6,702 bases of DNA from DATKMG01 sp035541995 (GTDB lineage Bacteria > Acidobacteriota > Terriglobia > Versatilivoradales > Versatilivoraceae). The notes beneath the pieces were generated by a model, which saw only the letters and a program-made list of their open reading frames with translations, was not told where the DNA came from and did not search any database. The position numbers and the translations under genes were made by a program. The first letter of the stretch is position 1. Each line of letters starts with the position of its first letter. The stretch lies in assembly GCA_035541995.1 (NCBI GenBank), contig DATKMG010000687.1:1-6702 (forward strand), given 5' to 3'. Below are positions 1-5,340 of the stretch, one piece after another.

Positions 1-1
1 A

Positions 2-1435
2 ATGATCAAGGAACAACATAAGCTTATTAAAGAGTTAAAGGCTGAGATGACACAGAAAAAGCCTCCAGAAAAACAGGTAATTGCACAACCCAAGGAGGCT
101 CCATCTGTGAAGGAAAAGCCCGGCAAACCTGTACCCATGGCTGCCAAGGAGGCTCCGGTGGCGCCGGCTGAGGAGGCCAAAGTGGCTCCGGCTCCGGCCG
201 AGACGGCGGCCCTGCAGGAAGAGGTCCAGGAATTGAAGGAGCAGGTGGGCCAGGTGGCGGAAGCGCAGAAGCAGACATTTCTGAGCAAGTACAATCCCGC
301 CATCGGCTTTGTGGGGGAGACGCTCTTCAACTACAACAGCCATTCGGCCAAGATCACTCACTTCCCCTTCCCGGGGGCTGACATCCGACCCGGCGGTTTC
401 GATGTTTTTCAACGCACCATGGAACTGGATATTGCCGGCTCGGTGGATCCGTTTGCCCGGGGCTATGCTGTGCTTAATGCCTCGGCTGACCCGGTTACTG
501 GTGAGGCTGCTGTAGGAGTGGAAGAGGCGGCCATCGTCACCACCTCCCTGCCCTGGAACCTGACGGTCAAAGCGGGGCGGTTCTTCGGGGAATTCGGGCG
601 GCTGTCCTACATCCACGATCATGAACTGCCTTTCGTGTTCCGGCCCATAGTGCTGGATGCCTACATCGGCGGCGAATCGCAGACCGACGGGGCCCAAATC
701 AACTGGCTGCTGCCCATCAAGCATTACGTGAGCCTGACCGTGGGCGTGGGTGATAAATTCGGCGGCACACCCAATACTGTCGGGAACGGGGGGGACTTCC
801 GCAAGTTCAATGGATTGAACTTTTGGAGCCGCCTGTCCACCACTTTTGACATCACACCCAATATCGCCGTTGAACCTGGCGGCTCTTTCCTGTTCAACCC
901 GAACGCCGATGACCGTGGTGGTGTGTTTGTGTTACCCGATAACAATTTCATCACGGAGCGCAAGCGACGCGTGGCGGGGATAGACCTGACGGTGCGCTAC
1001 CAACCGTTGCGCAACAATCAGTTCAAAAGCCTCACCTGGGGCTCGGAGGTGCTCTTCAGCGACAACAAGTATAACGTGAACGCTCCGGACGGCACCCAAT
1101 TGCCCCACCGCAATATCGGCTCCTATGGTATGTACACCTATCTCGCTTACCGATTCCACCGGAAGTGGACGGCCGGGTTTGAGTTTCAGTATGTGCAAAA
1201 CCCCCAGGACAAGCACTCGCAGGTCTACGCCTACTCGCCGTACCTCACCTGGTACCCCAGCCACTGGAATGAGCTGCGCCTGGAATACACCTATACCCAA
1301 CCTTACGGGAAGGTTTTCTTTCCCGGTTTTGAAAATGTTAGTCCAGGGATAGTCAGCCCGCACTCCAGTAACATGGTTACCCTGCAGTGGGCCTGGATCA
1401 TCGGGTCCCATGCGCATGGGTGGCAGGAACGCTAA
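2..1435 (+). CDS. Outer-membrane beta-barrel (porin-like) protein with N-terminal coiled coil, 5'-truncated by the window edge
   Basis: The visible 477 residues start at an ATG at base 2, but there is no signal peptide, so this Met is almost certainly internal and the real start lies outside the window. Residues 1-18 are charged and helical (KEQHKLIKELKAEM). Residues 20-68 are a Lys/Pro/Ala/Glu-rich low-complexity spacer, and residues 69-92 (LQEEVQELKEQVGQVAEAQ) form a second short coiled coil. From about residue 97 the sequence becomes aromatic- and Gly-rich with alternating hydrophobic strands (for example WTAGFEFQYV, HWNELRLEYTYT), as expected of an outer-membrane barrel. No TonB box or plug domain is visible. 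The C-terminus (GSHAHGWQER) does not end in the usual aromatic residue. The stop lies 22 bases before the metal-binding protein gene, so co-transcription is likely, and the inferred role is metal entry across the outer membrane. The fold assignment is by composition; the substrate is inferred only from the neighbours. Confidence 0.75.
   Translation: MIKEQHKLIKELKAEMTQKKPPEKQVIAQPKEAPSVKEKPGKPVPMAAKEAPVAPAEEAKVAPAPAETAALQEEVQELKEQVGQVAEAQKQTFLSKYNPAIGFVGETLFNYNSHSAKITHFPFPGADIRPGGFDVFQRTMELDIAGSVDPFARGYAVLNASADPVTGEAAVGVEEAAIVTTSLPWNLTVKAGRFFGEFGRLSYIHDHELPFVFRPIVLDAYIGGESQTDGAQINWLLPIKHYVSLTVGVGDKFGGTPNTVGNGGDFRKFNGLNFWSRLSTTFDITPNIAVEPGGSFLFNPNADDRGGVFVLPDNNFITERKRRVAGIDLTVRYQPLRNNQFKSLTWGSEVLFSDNKYNVNAPDGTQLPHRNIGSYGMYTYLAYRFHRKWTAGFEFQYVQNPQDKHSQVYAYSPYLTWYPSHWNELRLEYTYTQPYGKVFFPGFENVSPGIVSPHSSNMVTLQWAWIIGSHAHGWQER
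90..156 (+). repeat. 13-base in-frame direct repeat in the low-complexity spacer
   Basis: The 13-mer ccaaggaggctcc occurs at 90-102 and again at 144-156, exactly 54 bases (18 codons) apart. Both copies encode a Lys-Glu-Ala-Pro unit of the Pro/Ala/Lys-rich spacer of the outer-membrane protein. The exact nucleotide match, not just protein similarity, suggests recent slippage or duplication in the linker. Confidence 0.7.
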
Positions 1436-1457
1436 CTCTGGAAAAAAGGAATTGACC

Positions 1458-2390
1458 ATGAAATCGAAACTATTCTCTTTGCTTTGCCTCACTTTGTTTT
1501 CGGTGGTCTGGTGGGCGGGACCCGTACCGGCCCATGCGGACAAAATCCACGTCGTCGCCACGCTCACTGACCTGGCCGACCTGGCGCGTAACATCGGCGG
1601 AGACCAGGTCGAGGTTCAGAGCCTGGCCACGGGCATCGAAGACACCCACGGGGTGCCGATGAAGCCGAGCTTCGTGCCCATGATGAACCGGGCCGACCTG
1701 TTGCTCGAGGTGGGACTGGGTTGCGAGCACGCCTTCCTGCCTGCCTTGCAGGAAGCCAGCAAGAATCCCCGCATCCAGGAAGGCAAGCCCGGCTGCGTGG
1801 ACTGTTCCGTGGGCATCATCCCCAAGGATGTACCCAAGTCCACCGATCACACCGCCGGCGACGTGCATGCTTATGGCAACCCGCACTATATGCTCGATCC
1901 GGTGTTGGCCAAGACCGCGATCGCCAATATCTACCGCGCCCTGGTAGCCTTCGCCCCGCAGTCGCAAGCAGAATTCACGCGCAACCGGGATGCTTATCTG
2001 GCCAAGCTCAATGCCAAGATTGCCGAGTGGCGGCAGGAAATCCAGCCGGCGAAGGGGGTGAAGTTCGTCTCCTATCACGAGCATTGGCCCTACTTTGCGG
2101 ACCGTTTTGGCCTGAAGTACATCGGCACCATTGAACTTAGGCCGGGGATCGACCCGACCCCGCGCCACATCGAAGAATTGATCAACACCATGAGAGCCGA
2201 GCACGCTTCCATCGTGGTGCGCGAGCCGCAGTTTCCCGCCAAGGTGCCGACCCTCATCGCCTCGCAGACCGGCGCCACTCTGGTTGTCCTGCCCATCATG
2301 CCGGGGGGCGTGCCGGATACGGGAACTTACATCAAAATGATGGATTATATCGTGCACACCATGGTCTCTGCCGCCCAGGCGAAGAAATAA
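1458..2390 (+). CDS. znuA: Periplasmic metal-binding protein of a Zn/Mn ABC importer (ZnuA/TroA family)
   Basis: This is a 310-residue solute-binding protein that captures a divalent metal in the periplasm for the ZnuBC-type importer encoded downstream. The ATG at 1458 is preferred over the in-frame ATG at 1410, which overlaps the upstream gene, because it has an AAAAAAGGA ribosome site 7 bases upstream and starts a proper signal peptide (MKSKLFSLLC..., cleavage likely after AHA at residue 27). Family landmarks are visible: H64 in EDTHGVPMKPS, H143 in GNPHYMLDP, H207 in SYHEHWPYFADRFGL, the long linker helix (about 160-195), and REPQFPAKV at 255-263. The usual fourth acidic ligand near the C-terminus appears to be replaced: the segment reads VVLPIMPGG, with Pro279 where many relatives have Asp. 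The long His-rich loop typical of zinc-specific ZnuA is absent, though H131 and H137 sit near H143. The mature protein has Cys at 89, 113 and 116, including a CxxC. Zn versus Mn cannot be settled from sequence. Confidence 0.9.
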   Translation: MKSKLFSLLCLTLFSVVWWAGPVPAHADKIHVVATLTDLADLARNIGGDQVEVQSLATGIEDTHGVPMKPSFVPMMNRADLLLEVGLGCEHAFLPALQEASKNPRIQEGKPGCVDCSVGIIPKDVPKSTDHTAGDVHAYGNPHYMLDPVLAKTAIANIYRALVAFAPQSQAEFTRNRDAYLAKLNAKIAEWRQEIQPAKGVKFVSYHEHWPYFADRFGLKYIGTIELRPGIDPTPRHIEELINTMRAEHASIVVREPQFPAKVPTLIASQTGATLVVLPIMPGGVPDTGTYIKMMDYIVHTMVSAAQAKK

Positions 2391-2404
2391 GGCCCCCGAG
2401 ACGA

Positions 2405-2436
2405 GTCCGCCTGTCCGGTTGTCCCGGCGGGCGGGC
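2405..2436 (+). terminator. GC-rich hairpin after znuA (no U-tract; possible attenuation or mRNA-stabilising stem)
   Basis: The left arm 2405-2418 pairs with the right arm 2423-2436 around the loop ttgt. Eleven outer pairs (three of them G-U) are followed by one C-C mismatch and two G-C pairs. It begins 15 bases after the znuA stop. There is no run of T after it (the following bases are A-rich), so a classical intrinsic terminator is unlikely. Stems at this position in other binding-protein-dependent operons protect the upstream mRNA and raise binding-protein output relative to the membrane components; that role here is inference. Confidence 0.4.
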
Positions 2437-2488
2437 CCAGTCACAAAATAATATACTTTCTCTTTGAGAAAAGAAGCGCATCCGTTTT

Positions 2489-2508
2489 GGCTGCAAGGGT
2501 TGCAAAGC
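2489..2508 (+). repeat. Leader segment shared with the second DUF1566 gene (counterpart at 4703-4722)
   Basis: The 20 bases 2489-2508, ahead of DUF1566 copy A, match 15 of 20 bases at 4703-4722, ahead of copy B. Both read gg-c-y-gcaag...tgcaaa-r-c and both lie upstream of the ribosome site. The similarity is non-coding, so it indicates that the duplicated unit included the leader. In copy A the core tgcaagggttgca is also an inverted repeat (tgcaa-ggg-ttgca), but copy B does not keep that symmetry. Confidence 0.55.
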
Positions 2509-2516
2509 TCGATAAA

Positions 2517-2523
2517 AAGGAGG
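2517..2523 (+). promoter_or_regulatory. Strong ribosome binding site fixing the start of DUF1566 copy A
   Basis: AAGGAGG lies 8 bases before the ATG at 2532. This decides in favour of that ATG over an in-frame TTG at 2487, which would place this site inside the coding region and add 15 charged residues in front of the signal peptide. Confidence 0.8.
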
Positions 2524-2531
2524 ATATAAAG

Positions 2532-2999
2532 ATGCGAAATGCATGGCGATTCTTTCTCATCTTCATAGCCCTCGTTTTACCGCTTCTTGGCCAACCACCT
2601 AAGGCTTCACCGGCGGCGGCTGGGTTTGTAGATAACGGGGACGGGACGGTTACAGATACGATTCGGAACATCATGTGGCAGAAGGGCGATAATGGTGAGC
2701 AGGTCACCTTCGAGCGGGCCCAAGAATACTGCAAAACTTTAAGGCTCGGTAACTATGCTGACTGGCGTCTGCCTAAACCTGACGAACGGGACACATCAGT
2801 GGTCGTAGAATTGATGACGCCCAGACATCGTGGGGTTCGTTATATCAAGTTCGATCTGTACTGGTCATCCGACCCTGCTGTCTTGCTGCCATTCAATTAT
2901 GAGCCTTCATACGGAATAGAGGTCTTGAGGACATATCCCTCGTATCCGTGGACCATTGCCTATGTACGGGCAGTTCGCTCATTGGCAAGAACCCCGTAA
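2532..2999 (+). CDS. Exported DUF1566 (Lcl C-terminal domain) protein, copy A
   Basis: This is a 155-residue protein with an N-terminal signal peptide (MRNAWRFFLIFIALVLPLLG, likely cut in or after ASPAAA at residues 25-30) followed by a single DUF1566/Lcl_C domain filling the rest. Hallmarks are FVDNGDGTVTDT at 32-43, MWQKGDN, the ADWRLPKPDE motif at residues 76-85, DLYWSSD, and the C-terminal YVRAVRSL. It is predicted to be periplasmic or surface-exposed. The family's function is not established; the domain is named after a Legionella collagen-like adhesin, and no catalytic residues can be pointed to. It sits between znuA and znuC, where importer operons normally have no extra gene, and it is flanked on both sides by hairpins of related sequence. 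It looks more AT-rich than the importer genes, particularly in its leader and signal-peptide region. A role in metal uptake is possible but inferred only from position; chance insertion of a proliferating family is the alternative. Confidence 0.88.
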   Translation: MRNAWRFFLIFIALVLPLLGQPPKASPAAAGFVDNGDGTVTDTIRNIMWQKGDNGEQVTFERAQEYCKTLRLGNYADWRLPKPDERDTSVVVELMTPRHRGVRYIKFDLYWSSDPAVLLPFNYEPSYGIEVLRTYPSYPWTIAYVRAVRSLARTP

Positions 3000-3007
3000 A
3001 GGAGGTC
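2998..3007 (+). promoter_or_regulatory. Orphan Shine-Dalgarno-like sequence after DUF1566 copy A
   Basis: AAAGGAGGTCC starts on the stop codon of copy A and is close to a perfect anti-SD match, but no ATG, GTG or TTG in the znuC frame follows at normal spacing. The next plausible start is that of znuC, more than 60 bases away and beyond a hairpin. It may be a displaced site, a ribosome standby site, or coincidence. Confidence 0.35.
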
Positions 3008-3020
3008 CTAACAATATCAC

Positions 3021-3053
3021 CAGGTCCGCCCGTGCACTTTGCGGGCGGGCCTG
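3021..3053 (+). terminator. Strong GC-rich hairpin between DUF1566 copy A and znuC
   Basis: The left arm 3021-3032 (caggtccgcccg) pairs over 12 bases with the right arm 3042-3053 (cgggcgggcctg), with one G-U pair and a 9-base loop. Only three T residues follow, so it may be a weak intrinsic terminator or attenuator rather than a full stop. It ends 16 bases before the znuC start. Its right arm shares the 11-mer gcgggcgggcc with the hairpin behind znuA (2427-2437 versus 3041-3051), and the left arms match at 9 of 10 bases. Reduced read-through here would lower ATPase/permease expression relative to the binding protein; this is inference. Confidence 0.5.
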
Positions 3054-3069
3054 TTTAGTGGACTATGGC

Positions 3070-3786
3070 ATGAATGAAGCCCTCATTACCCTGGATAAAC
3101 TGAGCATCGGCTACCATGACCAGCCGGTCCTTTCCGATATTTCGGTGTCCATTGCCCGGGCCAGCTTCACCGCTCTTCTCGGTGCGAATGGTTCGGGCAA
3201 ATCGACTCTCCTGAAGACGTTGCTTGGACTAATTCCGCCCCTTGCCGGCCGCATCAACTTCGCCACCCGGGATGGGGCACCGCCTCGGTTCGGTTACGTT
3301 CCTCAATCTGTCCAGTTCGATCCGATATATTTGCTGACCGGGTTTGACGTTGCTCTCATGGGCACGTATGGACGCGTCAGCCCAGGCCGCTTTATTCCCA
3401 GGAGCGAGCGGGCTTTTACCCGCGAGTGCCTGCGGGTGCTGGGAGCAGAGGAGTTTGCTCACCAGCGGTTTGCTAAACTCTCCGGGGGCCAGAAACAACG
3501 CGTGCTGATCGCCCGTGCCCTGGCGACTCGACCTGAGGTCCTGATGCTCGATGAGCCGACCGCGGGCGTGGATCCCGAAGCGACGCATGCAGTGCTGGAT
3601 TTCATTTCACAGATCATCCAGGAAAGGAAGATCACGGTCCTTATCGTCACCCATGATTACGCCCTGATGCGCCATCACGCCGAGCAAGTTATCTGGCTGC
3701 ACCGTGACATGGTACTCTGCGGCTCTGCCTCTGAACTGCTTAGTCCGCAAAGATTGGCGGGTGTCCTGGAAATGGGGATGGTCTGA
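3070..3786 (+). CDS. znuC: ATP-binding subunit of a Zn/Mn ABC importer (ZnuC type)
   Basis: This 238-residue cytoplasmic ATPase powers the metal importer. All nucleotide-binding motifs are intact: Walker A GANGSGKST at 38-46, Q-loop Gln79 in YVPQS, signature LSGGQ at 137-141, Walker B VLMLDEP at 157-163 with catalytic Glu162, D-loop residues AGVDP, and switch His195 in VTHD. The length and the ALMGTYGR segment after the Q-loop fit the metal-transport (ABC-3 associated) ATPases. The ATG at 3070 is chosen because homology-like sequence begins there (ALITLDKLSIGYHDQPVLSDIS). The frame is open back to 2956, but that stretch overlaps copy A and the hairpin and is not ABC-like. No good ribosome site precedes this ATG; an in-frame GTG at 3058 is an alternative. 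The stop is followed after one base by the permease start, which implies translational coupling. Confidence 0.93.
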   Translation: MNEALITLDKLSIGYHDQPVLSDISVSIARASFTALLGANGSGKSTLLKTLLGLIPPLAGRINFATRDGAPPRFGYVPQSVQFDPIYLLTGFDVALMGTYGRVSPGRFIPRSERAFTRECLRVLGAEEFAHQRFAKLSGGQKQRVLIARALATRPEVLMLDEPTAGVDPEATHAVLDFISQIIQERKITVLIVTHDYALMRHHAEQVIWLHRDMVLCGSASELLSPQRLAGVLEMGMV

Positions 3787-3787
3787 T

Positions 3788-4675
3788 ATGGACACGTTAC
3801 GTCATATACTCTCTCCCGAGTTTCTCCTGCGCAATTCGGTTTATACCAGCGTGTTGGTCGGGTTTTCGTGCCCCCTGGTCGGGGTGTTTCTGGTGATGCG
3901 CCGGCTGGTCTTCATGGGGGTGACGCTGCCGCAGATTTCCTCGACGGGCGTGGCCATCGCCCTCTCCCTGCCCCTGTGGTTCGGCTTTCGTCTGAGTGAC
4001 CACCATGGCACGCACGCGCTCGCCTTTGTTGGCTCAATAACCTTCTCGCTGGCCGCTATCCTGGTGCTGGCCTTTTTGGAACGGCGCGGTCGCGGCCGGC
4101 CTGAGGGTCGACTCGGCACCGGCTATGTGGTGGCTGGGGCCTTGAACATTTTGCTTTTGGCCAAAAACCCTTTCGGCGAGATCGGCTGGCTCGACCTGAT
4201 GAAAGGCGAGGTCATCACCGTCTCCAACTTCGATCTCATGCTGACTGCGGCAACGCTCATGCTCGTCATCGTCATCTTGGGATTCTTTTACAAGGAGTTG
4301 CTGCTGGTCTCCTTTGACCGCGTCATGGCCATCACCCTGGGCAAGAACGTAGTTCTCTGGGACGTGCTGCTCTACTTGCTCATCGGCCTCACCGTCTCCA
4401 TGGCCGTGCTCAGCGTCGGGCCGCTCATCGCCTTCGGGTTCTTGCTGATTCCGGCGTTGACCGCTCACCTGTTTGCCCGCCAAATGCGCCAGTTTTTGAT
4501 TTTTGCCTCAATTATCGGCGGCGCCGTGGCCTTCCTCGGCTTCTGGACCGCCTATCAATACGACTTGCCCGTGGGTCCGACGGACGTCGTCCTGCTGGGC
4601 GGACTTTACGCCCTGGCCTGGGTGACTGCCAGGCTCCTCTCCGGCTGGTCGCCTGGCTGGGGGAAGGCCGGGTGA
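3788..4675 (+). CDS. znuB: Permease subunit of a Zn/Mn ABC importer (ZnuB type, ABC-3 family)
   Basis: This 295-residue inner-membrane permease pairs with the upstream ATPase. The sequence is hydrophobic throughout, with roughly eight membrane segments (about 17-36, 48-66, 76-96, 112-126, 148-167, 192-229 as two, 237-256 and 262-283). The family-typical core VGVFLVMRRLVFMGVTLPQIS lies at residues 31-51, the coupling-helix region FDRVMAITLGKNV at 176-188, and the conserved LSVGPLIAFGFLLIPALTA at 208-226. The region that in many ZnuB proteins reads S-H-x-x-x-P-G is here PQISSTG, so this belongs to a variant subgroup. The ATG at 3788 starts one base after the znuC stop; a GGGATGG sequence within the end of znuC may serve as a weak ribosome site. 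The frame is open upstream to 3704, but that overlaps znuC. Metal specificity is not readable from the permease. Confidence 0.92.
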   Translation: MDTLRHILSPEFLLRNSVYTSVLVGFSCPLVGVFLVMRRLVFMGVTLPQISSTGVAIALSLPLWFGFRLSDHHGTHALAFVGSITFSLAAILVLAFLERRGRGRPEGRLGTGYVVAGALNILLLAKNPFGEIGWLDLMKGEVITVSNFDLMLTAATLMLVIVILGFFYKELLLVSFDRVMAITLGKNVVLWDVLLYLLIGLTVSMAVLSVGPLIAFGFLLIPALTAHLFARQMRQFLIFASIIGGAVAFLGFWTAYQYDLPVGPTDVVLLGGLYALAWVTARLLSGWSPGWGKAG

Positions 4676-4702
4676 GGCTGGTCTAAGGTCTCCTAAAGAA
4701 AT

Positions 4703-4722
4703 GGCCGCAAGCCCTGCAAAAC
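4703..4722 (+). repeat. Leader segment shared with the first DUF1566 gene (counterpart at 2489-2508)
   Basis: These 20 bases match 15 of 20 bases at 2489-2508 in the leader of copy A. They lie in the 75-base spacer between znuB and copy B. An AAGGAG ribosome site follows at 4737-4742, 8 bases before the ATG at 4751. No promoter or terminator with a T-run is evident in this spacer, so copy B may be read from the importer operon. Confidence 0.55.
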
Positions 4723-4750
4723 ACAATGCACAAAAGAAGGAGAAACTCGG

Positions 4751-5215
4751 ATGCTAACCACAAAAGAGTTATGGCTCATCTTCATAACTTTCATCTTCTT
4801 GTTTTTCGGTCTGTCACCTCTGGCCGGGTCAGTGGCCAGGTTTGTGGATAATGGGGATGGCACGGTGACGGACACAAAGCGGAACCTGATGTGGCAGAAG
4901 GGCGACAACGGCAAGGAGGTCACCTACGAGCAGGCCCAGGAGTACTGCAAGAACTTAAGGCTGGGGAACCATGCGGATTGGCGCCTGCCCAACCCTGACG
5001 AACGAGATATTGCAGTGGTCAGGGAGCTGATGATTAACCGGCATTCCCGGGACGTTTACGCCAATTTTGATCTCTACTGGTCAGCTGACTCCACGGTCCT
5101 GATCCCCTTCAACTACCGCCCCTCCTATGGGGAAACGGTTTTGCGGGCCTACCCTGCCAGGCCGGGCACCAGGGCATTTGTGAGGGCAGTCCGCTCCCTG
5201 GCTAAAACCCCATGA
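4751..5215 (+). CDS. Exported DUF1566 (Lcl C-terminal domain) protein, copy B
   Basis: This is a 154-residue paralog of the gene between znuA and znuC. The N-terminus (MLTTKELWLIFITFIFLFFG) is a signal peptide, with likely cleavage near residues 25-29. Residues 31-154 align to copy A without gaps: by hand count 90 of 124 positions are identical (about 73%). Shared motifs include FVDNGDGTVTDT, RNLMWQKGDNG, QEYCKNLRLGN, ADWRLPNPDERD, FDLYWSAD and FVRAVRSLAKTP. The signal peptides are much less alike, as expected for paralogs under selection mainly on the mature domain. The most variable stretch is residues 91-104 (RELMINRHSRDVYA), a candidate for ligand or partner specificity. Its single mature Cys (in EYC) is conserved with copy A. 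It begins 75 bases after znuB and probably closes the operon. Its function is unknown; a periplasmic accessory role is suggested only by position. Confidence 0.88.
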   Translation: MLTTKELWLIFITFIFLFFGLSPLAGSVARFVDNGDGTVTDTKRNLMWQKGDNGKEVTYEQAQEYCKNLRLGNHADWRLPNPDERDIAVVRELMINRHSRDVYANFDLYWSADSTVLIPFNYRPSYGETVLRAYPARPGTRAFVRAVRSLAKTP

Positions 5216-5340
5216 ATCTGAGGTCCATGGACGTATCACTTCTGAGAATTCTCATTCTGGCCATCATAGATCATATAAGATAAGTTCTCAATGTAGGCCA
5301 GGCTCTCGAATGGCTCAGCTAATTGTTTTGAGGAACCCTT
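5216..5340 (+). promoter_or_regulatory. Spacer with two perfect palindromes before the peptidase gene; likely regulatory region
   Basis: This 125-base spacer between copy B and the peptidase gene contains two perfect palindromes, gtccatggac (5223-5232) and tgagaattctca (5243-5254). The half-site ttctca recurs at 5285-5290, 36 bases after the copy at 5249-5254. An AT-rich stretch, atcatagatcatataagat (5263-5281), could hold a -10 element (tataag at 5274-5279), but no convincing -35 is placed upstream of it. The palindromes are plausible operator sites; no known regulator motif is recognised. The spacer ends in GAGGAA, 5 bases before the peptidase ATG. Confidence 0.35.

Noticed and set aside
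35..724. Minus-strand open frame of 229 codons opposite the outer-membrane protein gene
   Set aside because: Its composition is Arg/Leu/His-biased with no recognisable domain, and the + strand frame has a coherent coiled coil, linker and barrel.
1470..2444. Long minus-strand open frame (324 codons) opposite znuA
   Set aside because: It lies almost wholly antisense to a clearly recognised ZnuA-type gene, and its translation is Arg/Gly/His-rich without family motifs. This is typical of a shadow frame in GC-rich DNA.
2453..2458. Possible -10 element (tatact) ahead of DUF1566 copy A
   Set aside because: No -35 can be placed at 16-18 bases upstream because that region is the GC-rich right arm of the hairpin. 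It is an AT-rich coincidence unless a transcript start is mapped.
2457..2471. Small inverted repeat tttctc-ttt-gagaaa
   Set aside because: It is a six-pair AT-rich stem that would be barely stable, with no T-run after it and no counterpart before copy B.
2956..3069. N-terminal extension of ZnuC from the upstream in-frame ATG at 2956
   Set aside because: It would overlap the end of DUF1566 copy A and translate through the hairpin into non-ABC-like sequence; the family match starts at 3070.
4034..4483. Minus-strand open frame opposite znuB
   Set aside because: The product is a Gln/Asp/Glu/His-rich reverse image of membrane-segment codons, and the + strand permease is unmistakable.
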